DNA from: Beta vulgaris subsp. vulgaris
Taxonomy: Eukaryota > Streptophyta > Magnoliopsida > Caryophyllales > Amaranthaceae
Direction of reading: 5' to 3'
DNA length: 64,000 nt
Assembly (NCBI RefSeq): GCF_026745355.1
Contig: NC_079208.1
Span: 18,345,213-18,409,212 of the forward strand
Position numbers and translations under genes: made by a program. The notes below the pieces were generated by a model that ran no database searches, was not told where the DNA came from, and worked only from the letters and a program-made list of their open reading frames with translations. Shown here piece after piece: positions 25,877 through 37,529 of this stretch. The stretch's first letter is position 1. Every line of letters starts with the position of its first letter.

Positions 25877-26614
25877 TTTTGAGGACGAAACTTTTTCTAA
25901 GGGGGTAAGGATGTAATATCCTAAAAATCTTAAACATATTTAAGTGAATAATTAACATAATAATGTAGTTAGAATATATTTTATTTTATTCGTTCCACTA
26001 ATTAAGTAACGTATGATAAAATGATTATAGAATTTTAACATAAAAGTTTACCAACTTAAGTTATGACGATAATTTATAATTTACGATTTCGTGAGTTAAA
26101 CAAGAAGGCTAATGTAGTTGTTAATTCACTAAAGTACAAAATGTCAACATTACATCAAAATTTTACTAAGCCACGTTTAAAAGTGTTAGTGTGGAAATAT
26201 TTCTGATTTTTGGTTTGCAAAACAAAAAGGAAAAAGAGAAAAGAAAGCCAGGGTCAATCCCCCATTAATGTTGCCTTCTTCCTCACCCTTCCATGGCCAT
26301 TTGGCACACATGCCATCACACTCTCTTCTTCTTCTTCATTCAAAATCTGTCACCAATCCCTCACTATAGCTTTTTCAAGCTAGAAATTCATATTATTTAC
26401 TCCAATTTCTCCCTCCCAACCACTGATTTTAGGCTCCCAATTTCACTATAAATAGCCAAGGAGATTCATCACCAAGAACCCATCAACAACAATCTTCATC
26501 CTCTCTTCTCCCACTAATCAGAATTTTTCAGTCAATAATCGCCGGAAAGAGTGACTAAAGAAACCCAAAAAGAAAACCCTCACATTTTCTCTCCCTCCTC
26601 TGTTTCGGTTTTTC
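25877..26614 (+). mobile_element. Truncated Gypsy element: 3' polypurine tract and partial LTR
   Basis: 'gaggacgaaac' followed by a purine tract 'aagggggtaagga' (to 25910) is the typical end of a plant Ty3/Gypsy internal region. The LTR then opens with TG at 25912 (TGTAATATCC). A TATA box TATAAATAG is at 26447-26455, followed by a CT-rich leader. The LTR breaks near 26614, where Copia LTR sequence begins, so its 3' end is missing. Upstream coding sequence is not recognisable. Confidence 0.7.
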
Positions 26615-27894
26615 TTATTTAAGTGTATGATTTTTAAGGTATCAATGAAAGGAACTAGGAGAATACGAAGTCAAGGAAGAAGTCAAGAGAGGATTTCAAA
26701 GGCTAAGTAAAGAAGTTTCTATAAGTTGATACTGGAGCAAGCATTGGATCAAGAAGAATAAAAGCTAGGCGTTTTATTTTCTAGTTCCATGTAAAGGAAC
26801 AAAGTAAGATGGTAAGGAACATTGGCAGTTTTATTTGAGAATGAGAGTTTGTTCCTTTCTAAGGAACAAACTAAGTGGCACTAAACGAATGTTAAAGGAA
26901 CTTGTTAATAAAAGGAACTAGACTTAGGCGTGCAAAGTATAACGGTACAATTAGAATTGAGTAAGTCATGCCTAAATATAGGAAATAGTATTATCTAATT
27001 GAAAATCAGTTTTAATAGAAAATCTTTTAAGGAAAAGATTTTGTTTTTCGGAAAAATAAGAAAATATTATCCGGTTTTATAAAGATTGTTTAAAAGATAA
27101 TATTTTCTTAAAGATTAAAAATTCAGTTTTAAATAAATAAATCTGTTTTATTTAAACTGATTTTCGGATAAACTCAAGAACTCCTAATCTTAGGAGTTGT
27201 GGCTAAAATATATCCACGTTCAAATGAGATCATGGGATCATGGGACATGATGAGAAACGTGTTCCTTAGGGGAAGGAACATCATGGGTTAATGGACTTAA
27301 CATTGAAATCGATTTTAACTCCCACGTTCTTTGTGATGTCACTATAAATATTGAAGTCTAAATAAGTTCCAAAGTGTGTCTGACTAAGTAATTAAGTGAG
27401 TTTAACTAATTAAGTGTCAGTGCCTTCATTCTCTCATAATAGCCATTTGTTCTTTGCTTCTTACTCTAATTCCACTAAGCTTATTTCGATCAATTGTATT
27501 TTGGTTTTTGGGGTAAGGGAACTTTGAGTGAAGTTCTGTAAGAGAGAGGCTTTGAGTGAAGCTTGTATGGTGAGAAAACTTCGAGTGAAGTTGAGAGGAA
27601 CTCTGTTAAGGGAACAGTGGCTCAGGAACTTGAGTTTAGGAACTCAAGGTGTGGCTCGAGTTAGAATTAGGTTGTAACAAAGTTGTTTGGCCTAATTAGT
27701 GAAAGAGTTGAGTTTAAAATCCCTAGTGGTCGAGGTTGTTTCTTCTTGTTGGGCCCAAGAAGTTTTTCCTCGTAAAAATCCCTTGTGTTCCTCTAGCTTG
27801 TTTATTCGTTTAAGTTTTAATTTCCGCAAAAAGTTACGTTTATTTCTACACCTACAATTCACCCCCCTCTTGTAGTGTTCCTAGGGAAATAACA
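26615..27894 (+). repeat. 5' LTR of the Sirevirus-type element (5'-truncated)
   Basis: It aligns with 37594-38881 and ends in ...AATAACA immediately before the primer-binding site. It lacks the first ~64 bp found in the 3' LTR. Differences from the 3' LTR are mostly single-base indels, and most look like bases missing from this copy. Confidence 0.88.
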
Positions 27895-27896
27895 AT

Positions 27897-27908
27897 TGGT
27901 ATCAGAGC
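27897..27908 (+). promoter_or_regulatory. Primer-binding site, initiator tRNA-Met
   Basis: TGGTATCAGAGC lies 2 nt after the LTR end. It is the standard plant LTR-retrotransposon complement of the 3' end of initiator tRNA-Met. Confidence 0.92.
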
Positions 27909-27958
27909 AGAACTCACGTAAGATAGGAAACCCTATTGAGAAAAAGATCCAAGGAACA

Positions 27959-29774
27959 ATGAATACCACCGAGAAACTTGAAGAAGGTTATTCCACTCAA
28001 AGGCCTCCTATGTTCAATGGGAAGTACTACAACTATTGGAAGAACCGCATGGAGATATTCATCAAAGCTGAAAATATCAGGTATGGAGAGTCATTGAAGT
28101 TGGTGATTTCGAAGTCACAACTACAAATGACAAAAATGAGGTAACTCTTAAAACCCCTCTCTGATTATGACAAATCTGATTTTGAAAAAATGGAAGTAAA
28201 TGCCATGGCTATTAAACTGTTGCATTGTGGACTTGGACCCCATGAACATAATAGGATCATGGGATGCAAATCCGCAAAGCAAATATGGGATTTACTAGAA
28301 GTAACCCACGAAGGAACTAATGAAGTTAAAAGATCGAAAATTGATTTACTTATGAATCAATATGAACTGTTCTGCATGAAATCTAAAGAAAGCATCCGAG
28401 ACATGTTTACTCGTTTTACTAACATTATTAATGAGTTGGCTTCTCTTGGAAAGTTTATTTCATCTGAGGAACAGGTTCGAAAGGTTCTTAGGAGTCTTCC
28501 TAAGGACAGATGGATGGCTAAAGTCACTGCTCTTAAGAAACAAAAGACTTCACTAAGTTCAACTTAGAACAGCTGGCAGGGTCACTTATGACTCATGAGC
28601 TTCACCTTGATACTGAATATGGTGAAAGCTCCAAATCAAAATCAATTGCTCTCAAAGCAGATGATGAAGATGATTCGGATTCAGAAGAAGAAGAAGCAGC
28701 CCTCATGGTTCGAAAATTTCGAAAGATGTAAGGAACATGAAGAATGGAAACTTCAAAGGTAAAACTAAGAAATTTTCTAACAAAGCTGCTTGTCATAAAT
28801 GTGGAGGTACAGATCACTTCATCAAGGAATGTCCTCTTTGGGAAAATGACAAAACCAAAGAAAGGAACAAGGAACGCTTTGCTGAAAGGAACAAAGAATC
28901 AAAAGCACCTTTCTCTAAGGCAAATGTGCGCAAAGCTATGATAGCTGCTTGGGGAGATTCAGAGACGGAAGAAGAAGAGGAACAACCAACTGAAGAAACA
29001 GCAAACCTTTGCCTCATGGCAAACACTGACGAAAAGAAGATGAAGAAAAAGTTGAGGTAAGTCAACATGGTCTTGAGTCAGACTTAGATGTAAAACTAGG
29101 TCGAAATATATGATCTTCTTTATGATGCAATTCTTGAATGTAGAGATGAACGTGAAAAACGTAACAAACGGAACAAGCCTTAAAGTTGCAAGGAACACAT
29201 AGAATGGCTTAAGAAAATGAGAACAGATGTTGAAACAAGATTCTTTGATTTATTTGATAAAAACTTAAAAATCAAAGAATATAGAAATTTGAAAAATGAA
29301 AATTATCTAATTAATTTAGAGATTTCACACTTGAAGGAATTTGTCCCTGTTCTGAGTTCCTTTGATATAAGATCAACCCTTTGAAAGGATACAGATCTGA
29401 GATTGAAAATTGAATAAAGAGAAAAATTTTTAAAGGAACAGATCTGTAATCTTAAAAAGGAACTGGTTGTCGCAAGGAACAGAGGCAAAATCATGAAAGT
29501 TCCTAAGTGGATTGAGAAACCACAGACCAAGAGGAAGAAAGGTCTTGGTTTTGAAAACTACAAGAAAAGGAACAAGACAAAGAAATATGTTGATCTACCT
29601 AGTGATAATTTGTATGTATTGTGGAAGGTAGGTCATTACATAAATCAATGTCAACTAAAATCTGAGATGATTGGGAAAAATGTGACAATAAGTAAGAAAA
29701 AATGGGTTGTCAAAACAAATCCTAGTCAAGAACAGGAACCCACGAAAGATGGGGTTCCTACAACTAACACTTAG
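27959..29774 (+). pseudogene. Copia gag (Sirevirus-type), broken
   Basis: Reading from ATG 27959, the early gag motif KYYNYWKNRME is recognisable. A UBN2/DUF4219-type core continues at 28190-28567 after a stop/shift near 28141. A CCHC zinc knuckle (C-x2-C-x4-H-x4-C) is at 28791-28832, where nucleocapsid would bind RNA. A second, degraded Cys motif lies at about 29616-29655. Several stops separate the blocks, so no intact Gag can be made from this copy. Confidence 0.85.
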
Positions 29775-32700
29775 TTGATTTTTGCAGGTTGGAGTGAGGG
29801 GGAACAACACATGGTATCTCGATAGTGGTTGTTCTAAGCACATGACAGGAGACAAAACCAAGTTTCTCTCACTCACAACCTATGAAGGTGGAAGTGTAAC
29901 ATTTGGTGATAATAAGAAAGGTAACATAGTTGCATGGGTAAGGTGGTAAGTCACCATATACACTCCATTGAAAATGTATTTTTAGTTGAAGGTCTAAAAC
30001 ATAACTATTAAGCATTTCTCAATTCTGTGACAAGGAAATACTGTAAAATTTGATAAAGAAAAATGCTTGATCATCAACATTAAAACTAAGAAGGTTATCT
30101 TGGAAGGAACAAGGAAAGGGAACACATACATTGTGGATCTAGACCTTGTTCCTCAAATCAATTTAACTTGTCTTAGTGTTATTGAAGATGATTCACTTCT
30201 TTGGCACAAGCGTCTAGGACATGCTAGCTTTTCATTACTTGAGAAACTTAGATCAAAAGATCTTGTTTTAGGATTACCATCCATAAAATTTCATATTGAT
30301 CAAGTTTGTGATGCATGTGCACGAGGTAAGCAAGTAAGATCCTCTTTCAAATCTAAAACGATTGTAAGTACCACTAAACCATTAGAATTAATTCATATGG
30401 ACTTATGTGGACCCATGAGAATTCAAAGCAGAAGTGGAAAGAGGTATGTACTTGTATTGTAGATGACTACTCTAGGTATACTTGGGTTATTTTTCTCATA
30501 GTAAAGATGAAACTTATGATGAGTTCCTTGTCTTTGCTAAAAGAGTTCAAAACTTAAGTGGTCATAAAATAATGCACATTAGATCAGATCATGGCAAGAA
30601 TTCGAAATTATAAATTTGATGACTTAAGCAGAGATAATGGCCTAGATCATAATTTTTCTGCCCCTAGAACACCACAACAAAATGGTGTTGTAGAAAGGAA
30701 AAATAGAACTTTGGAGGAAATGTCTAGAACCATGTTAATTGCTAGTGAACTTCCAAGGAACTTTTGGGCTGAAGCTGTTAATACTGCTTGTCACATAATT
30801 AATCGTGCCATGATGAGACCTATCATTAATAAAACTCCTTATGAACTTTATTTGTGAAAGAAACCAATATCACCTATTTTAGAACATTTGGTGCAAATGT
30901 TATGTGCATAATAATGGAAAAGATAATCTTGGAAAATTTGATGCAAGGAGTGATGAAGCAATATTTTTAGGATACTCTCACATAGTAAAGCTTATAGAGT
31001 ATATAACAAGAGAACTATGTGTGTTGAAGAAAGCATTCAGTAATCTTTGATGAATCTGACAACAATAATCCAAGCATACAGGTTGATGACTATGAGATGG
31101 GTTGGTACAACCAAGTGAAAGAAGCAGATTCACAAGAAGAAGAAGAAGTGAAAGAGGAAAGGAACGAGGAATTTGAAAAATAACATCAATGAGTTCCTGT
31201 TCCTCAAGGAGGAGAAGATGTTCCTGTTCCTCAAAATGAAGGAACTGAGTCCACCGAGGCTAACAGAGGAACAACTGACAGAGTTCCTCATCTACTCAAG
31301 GAACTCATGAGGAACAACATGTTCCTATAAGAGAGTTTCAACCAAAACCTTGGAGACAACAAAAGTCACATCCATGGAACTCATAATCAGCGACATATCC
31401 AAAGGTACGCAAACTAGATCTCAGTTAAGGAACTTTTGTGCATTTCATGCGTTCCTATCAATGATGGAACCAAGAAATCATGAAGAAGCCTTAACTGACT
31501 CTGATTGGATTACTGCATGCAAGCTGAATTAAATGAGTTTGAAAGAAACAAGGTATGGCATCTAGTTCCCTCATCTAAACAACAAAAATAATTGGCTTAA
31601 AATGGGTGTTTAGAAACAAACTAGATGAATATGGAACCATTGTAAGAAACAAAGCTAGACTTGTAGTAAAAGGTTATAATCAACAAGAAGGAATAGATTA
31701 TGAAGAAACCTTTGCTCCTGTAGCTAGATTAGAAGCCATTAGAATTTTAATTGCATTTGCTGCTTACATGGGATTTAAATATATCAAATGGATGTTAAGT
31801 GTGCATTTTTAAATGGCTATCTAAAGAAGATGTATATGTTGAACAACCCCCGGCTTTGAAAATAATAATCTCCCAAATCATGTCTACAAGCTTGATAAAG
31901 CTCTTTATGGGTTAAAACAAGCACCTAGATCATGGTATGAGAGATTATCAAAGTTCCTTTTAGAAAACAATTTTAAAAGAGGAAAGGTTGATAAAACCTT
32001 GTTCCTAAAATCTAAAGGAACTGAATTTTGCTTGTTCAAATATATGTTGATGACATCATATTCGGAGCTACTAATGAAAATTTTGCAAAGAATTCTCAAG
32101 TCTCATGAGATAAGAATTTGAAATGAGTATGATGGGTGAGTTAAATTTCTTTCTTGGACTACAAATCAAACAAACAACTGAAAAGGGAATATATTGTTCA
32201 CCAACAAAAATACATAAAGGAACTATTAAAGAAATATGGCCTCGAAAATTCAAAGATAAATCACACTCCTATGGGAACTTCAACTAGATTAGATGAAGAC
32301 TCCATAGGAACAAGTGTTGATCAAACAAAATATAGAAATGATTGGTTCACTTTTGTATCTAACTGCTAGTCGTCCAGACATAGCTTTCAGTGTTGGTTTG
32401 TGTGCTAGATTTCAAGCAAATCCAAAGGAGTCTCATCTACTGCTGTAAGAGAATTCTTAGATATCTTAAAGGAACAGATGATCTTGGACTCTACTATCCA
32501 AGAAGTGATACATTCGACTAAAAGGATATGCAGATGCAGATTATGCTGGAGATCTTGTAAATAGGAAAAGCACCTCAGGTATGGCACAATTCCTTAGTCA
32601 TAGTTTAGTTTCTTGGAGTACCAAGAAACAAAACACAGTTGCTTTATCCACTGCTGAAGCAGAATATGTAGCTGCTGCTGCATGTTGCTCTCAAATGCTT

Positions 32701-32982
32701 TGGATAAAACAACAACTTAGTGACTATGGAATAAACTTTGAATTGTGTTCCTATTTATTGTATGAATAAACAGTGCTATAGTATTCTAAAGATCCAGTGC
32801 ATCATTCTAGAGTAAACATATACATATCAGACATCACTTTTTAAGAGAAAATGTTGAAAAAGGTTTGATTAAACTTGAGTTTTGTCAAACTGAGAATCAG
32901 ATTGCTGATATACTAACTAAGCCTTTGCAAAGAGATAGATATGAAAAATTAAGGCTTGAGTTAGGGTTAATAAAAATTAAGT
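29775..32982 (+). pseudogene. Copia pol (protease, integrase, RT, RNase H), broken
   Basis: Domain order is Copia: aspartic protease motif LDSGCSKHM near 29815; GAG-pre-integrase LWHKRLGHAS near 30199 with downstream Cys-x2-Cys; integrase core ending in PQQNGVVERKNR near 30673. RT follows with [11 protein letters not shown] near 31650 and YVDD at 32043-32054, then RNase H with ALSTAEAEY near 32643. The pol end LTKPLQ stops at 32980-32982. At least eight stops or shifts interrupt it; many are consistent with single lost bases. Confidence 0.88.
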
Positions 32983-33395
32983 GATTGTTCCTATGTCATT
33001 CCCCCATGTTTGAATCAATTTGAGTGACTTTGTGTGCTAAAAATAATTGTGTTTAATTGCCTAAGACCATTGCAAATTGGAATGTTACAAAACATAAACA
33101 TGAATTCAAAGAATTAAACAACTCACAAATGTCACATAATACTCCCCTTACTGTTCCTAAGGTAAGAAACATGCATGATATGAAGGACATTGATATGTAG
33201 CATTAGTTGTTCCTATAGCACAAGTTCCTTAGCATTTATTTTCTTTCAAAAATTAAAACTCATAAAAATCCGAAAAATCCAAAAATCCCAAAATAAAGGA
33301 ATCAGATTTAATTAAATCTTGATTCTTATTTTCTCTTTTCTTTTTTTCTTTTTTTTTTTATTTGTTTTTTTTTCCCGCGTGTCAAAACACTTTAC

Positions 33396-35470
33396 ATGCA
33401 AACTCCCTCCTTAATTCACATTAATAGAAACCGTGTTCCTCCAACTTTCATCTTCACCATAGCCGAAAATCTCACACCTCTTATACTCCATAAAAACCTC
33501 AACTCTTCCTCAAATCATGGCAAAAACCTCACGCAACTCTCCTTTTCCAACATCCAAAAATCAACCCTCAAAAATGGAAAATTCTCTTCATCCTCCAAAA
33601 ACCCTTGAAACGACCAAATAAGAAAACCCCATGAGAACAACAATTAGAATCTCCAAGAAGGAGCATGCGTAGAAGAAAAGTTAATTGGGGAAGATGATGA
33701 AGAAGAAACCCCGGAACAACACAGGGGGAAGAAGAAGAATTACGCCTGTTCCTTCCAAAGGAACTGTTTCTTCCTCTTCCAAGAAACGGGTTGAAAGAAG
33801 CGAATCTATGTATGTATTGGGTTTTTGTGTATATCTAGAATGGGCAAATAAAGTAGAATTTCATAAATTAACTACCATTCTAAAGGAACATGGCATGGAA
33901 TTCTTGTTTGAATTCGCCTTTAACAATGCACTTGTTCCTTTAGCAATGGATGAATTTTGTGCGAAATTTTACAAATGTGATGGACTTGCACAACTGAGGT
34001 TAGAGGAAAGAAAATTAAGTTTAATCAAGCCACTTGGGCAAAGTTTGGGAAGTTCCTTGCAAAGGAACGATTTTATTTTAAACGGAAAGGAACTGTTTCT
34101 TTCTTTCGAATTTTCCTCAGGACAAAATTGTGAATATTTTGGAGGAACTGCTGGTCAAAACAAATAAATCATAACCTACTCTCTCCTTTCACAAAATTGT
34201 TCAACTAGTATGGAGAGCACTCATTCCTCGCACTGAAAAGAGGAATGAAGTGGGTCTCTTAGACATGTGTTACATGTTTTGTTTAGACCACCATATTCAA
34301 ATCAACTTCCCTTCTCTCTTTATCCAACATCTTACCCACTGTATTGAAAATCATTGTGTTATTGGGTATGGAGCATTGATAACCTCTCTCCTTCATCACT
34401 TTGAAGTGAGACTCACTGGATGGCCTACATTAGGAGTCAAACAAGGGAACATCTTGAATGAGAAGACTCTTAATGGACTTGATCTTTCTGTCCAAGAAGG
34501 AGTACTCATTCAAGGGAGAATAGCTCCTAGTTCCTCAAGCAAAAGGAAACTGCCTAAGGCTGACATAGAGGAACAAGATGATGATGTTATCTTGGAGGAA
34601 CATGTTCCTAAGCCAGAGGAACCGAAACCAAAGAGGCGCAAACACATAGCCAAAAAGCCTACCCCTCCTGTTCCTAAGAGAGTGAGGAAGAGCAATCGTT
34701 TGAAAATTGCTCCTACTGTTTCTGTTCCTTCTAACAAGGACTCCCCTTTAGTCCTTTCTGATGCAGAGGAACAGGAACCCTCCACTCTCAAGGAACCCAC
34801 TCCACCAACATCACCAAAACTCTCTGTTCCTTTCACTAACTGACCTCCATTTCTCCCTCATCCTTCTCTGTTCCTTCCAGTTTTGAGCAGATTAAGGATG
34901 AAATCACTGGACCTAACCCTTTTGCTTCCACCTCCACAACTCTTCCACCAACACCACCATTTCTTCCTCCCATTTACAACCCTTCTCCCTCTGCTTCCAC
35001 TCCCGGAACAGATGAGCCTTCCACTCAACCTCTTCTAGTTCCTCCACAAAATCCCCCTTCTGCCTCTCACTAGTAGAAAAACGATGATTTGCGTCCCCTG
35101 ATTTGCGTCGCACAGACACGGAAACGACGCACAGGTGGAATTTGCGTCGCATGTGGGAGGAGTGCGACGCACAACATGACCCATTTGCGTCGCACGTGCT
35201 TTACATGCGTTGCAAAAGCTAAATGTGCGTCGGATACCCTCACTCATGCGACGCAAATAGTCTCTATATTAAAAAAAAAATTCAAACTATGTGCGTCGCA
35301 CGTCTTTTAGGTGCGTTGCAAAATACTCAATTTGCAACGCACCTCTCTAATGTGCGACGCATATTAAGGAGAGGCCCACTTCAGAAACCCTAGCCTCACT
35401 TAGTCACACACTCACACCTCACACGCCCTCTCAATTCTCAGCCCCTCTCCCTCCCTCTCAATTCTCAGCG

Positions 35471-35501
<31 letters not shown>

Positions 35502-36917
35502 TCTCAAACACCAAATCCATTTCATCGAATTCGAGTGCTGAACGAACGCCAAATCCAAATCTCCGTCGAACACCGCGTCCGTCTCTCTCTCTCTTCGTTG
35601 TAAAAGCCAAATCCAAATCTCCGTCGAACACCGCGTCGAACACGACCTCCGTCTCTCTCTCTTTGTTGCAAAAGCCAAATCTCCGTCGAACACCGCCTGC
35701 AAACACCACCAACGACATCAGATCCGTTATTTTCTCAGGTATTTTTTAGTTCAAATTTTATTCTGAATTTCTTTGTTTTGTCATATTTATGTTTATTTTT
35801 TAAATTTGAAGAACGAGTTTCTTTCTGTTAGATCTGGTTTTTAGCGATTTGAAGAAAGAGATTTGAAGAAAGAGATTTGAAGAATGAGATTGAAGAACGA
35901 GATTTGAGAAGAACGAGATCTGGTTTTTGGCGAATTTGTTCGTTCCATTTCGTGATTTGTAATTTTTTTTAAATATATTTAGTGAAATTTCTGTTTGTTA
36001 GATCTGGTTTTTTTTAGGTTTAGTTTTTTAATTTCGTTTTTTTGTTGTATGTTAGATCTGAATTTTTTATTTTTGATATGATTTTTGAGATATTGTATTA
36101 CAGATTCATCACTATTCGTACAGATTCATTATCAGTATATTGTATACTTTTGATATGATTTTATTTGTTGTATGATTTTTGATATGAATTTTTTATTTCT
36201 GTTCGTTTGAATGATTTTTTAGTTGTATGATTCGTACAAATTCATTATCAGTATTTCTGTATCTTTGTTGTACCATTTCAAGTTTTTGAGTTGTTGGATC
36301 TCTGTTTGTTGTACCATTTCAAGTTTTTTTAATTAAAAAAAAAAATTTTTTTTTTTTTAAAAATTTGCAAGTTGCGTCGCACGTAGCCCAAGGTGCGACG
36401 CAAATCACTCAACTGCGTCGCACCTTAGGCAATGTGCGACGCACATTACCCTCTTTGAGCTTGGTGTTGTTGGGCTGGGCAGCCATTTGCGTCGCACCGT
36501 ATACAACGTGCGACGCAAATAGCTAACTAATTTGCGTCGTTTCCGCATACGACGCAGATCGTTTTTGAGTCATTTGCGTCGAGGGCTTTGGCGTCGCACC
36601 ATAGTCCGACGCAAATAGGCGCCTCACATCCGACGTAAATTGCCTTTTCTGTACTAGTGTCTGGTTCCAAGGGTAAGGAACAAGTTGCTCCGGATGACTG
36701 TAGCTGGGTTAATGATGTTTGTCTTCCTGCACAACATATGATTAAATTATATAATCACCTACACTGGACTTTGGATGCTAAAACTGACAACATGCTAAGT
36801 CTAATGAAGATTCTAAGTGATACGGTGATTGCGCAACAAAAGAAGATGGATACTACTATGGCCCTAGCTTTGGAGGAGTTGAAGGAGTTCGAGTTGGACA
36901 AAATCATGGGGAAGTAA
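33396..36917 (+). pseudogene. Extra 3' ORF of the Sirevirus-type element, split by CACTA
   Basis: Downstream of pol are two ORFs in different frames (33685-34167 and 34250-34843) and a tail (36660-36917) resuming after the CACTA insertion. The first is Lys/Arg/Ser-rich at its start. The second includes a block resembling the plant transposon protein found in Sirevirus third ORFs, followed by a Pro/Glu/Lys-rich region. The tail looks coiled-coil-like. Sirevirus third ORFs are often called env-like, but I see no clear signal peptide or membrane anchor here. It is non-functional because of the frame breaks and insertion. Confidence 0.65.
35068..36659. mobile_element. Non-autonomous CACTA transposon (1592 bp)
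   Basis: The ends are CACTAGTAGAAAAACG and (inverse) CTTTTCTGTACTAGTG, with a 3-bp target duplication TCT on both sides (35065-35067, 36660-36662). Subterminal regions (35090-35365 and 36368-36640) carry many direct and inverted copies of TTTGCGTCGCA, the expected transposase-binding layout. No transposase is encoded. The core contains a CT-rich leader with a (TC)n tract, repeated 'aaatctccgtcgaacaccgc' words, and an apparent GT donor, resembling a captured 5' UTR and first intron. Confidence 0.9.
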
Positions 36918-37517
36918 TGAAGAAGCTAGAGGATGTGGTGGAAGAAGAAATTGTAGAGGAACACCATTCCCATTCCCTTTCTTAGTTTTTTTTTGTTGTT
37001 CCTGTTTCCTTTTCAAGGAACACGACTTTTGTTTAATCCTTTTTCTTTTCCTTTCTTTGTTTTTGTTATGGAACAATGCTATATATAAACAATGACTTTT
37101 GCTATTATGTCTCTGTTTAAGAATGTTTATTGCATAATTTCTTCCTTAGAATGGCTAGTATTATGTGATTGATGTTTGAGCAAGTTTCCTCTTCAAAATT
37201 CTAACTTAACCACCAATGGTGCTTGCATATGGTCTTAAGGTGTTAAATCAATTCATCAATACATGCAGAGTCTATTCTTTTTGAGGATGACAAAGGGGGA
37301 AAGGATTTAAGGAACAAACTGTACATAATCTGTCTGAAAAATCTGAAAAATTAAAAATTAGGATAAGGTAAATGAAAAATCAAAAATAGGTTAAGGTAAA
37401 TGAAAAATCAAAATTCAACATTAAGTAACTTATTAATTTTCTTCTTTATTGTTTTATCGTCTTCATTCACTTATATTATTGTTATTGCCTTAGTTTGTAC
37501 CTTTGTTGGCATCATCA

Positions 37518-37529
37518 AAAAGGGGAAAT
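37518..37529 (+). promoter_or_regulatory. Polypurine tract of the Sirevirus-type element
   Basis: The purine-rich run 'aaaaaggggaaat' directly precedes the 3' LTR start TGTTGAACCC at 37530. It would prime plus-strand DNA synthesis. Confidence 0.85.

Noticed and set aside
35412..35718. Overlapping 96- and 86-aa Arg/Glu-rich ORFs
   Set aside because: They are translations of the (TC)n and repeated 'cgtcgaacaccgc' leader-like core of the CACTA element.
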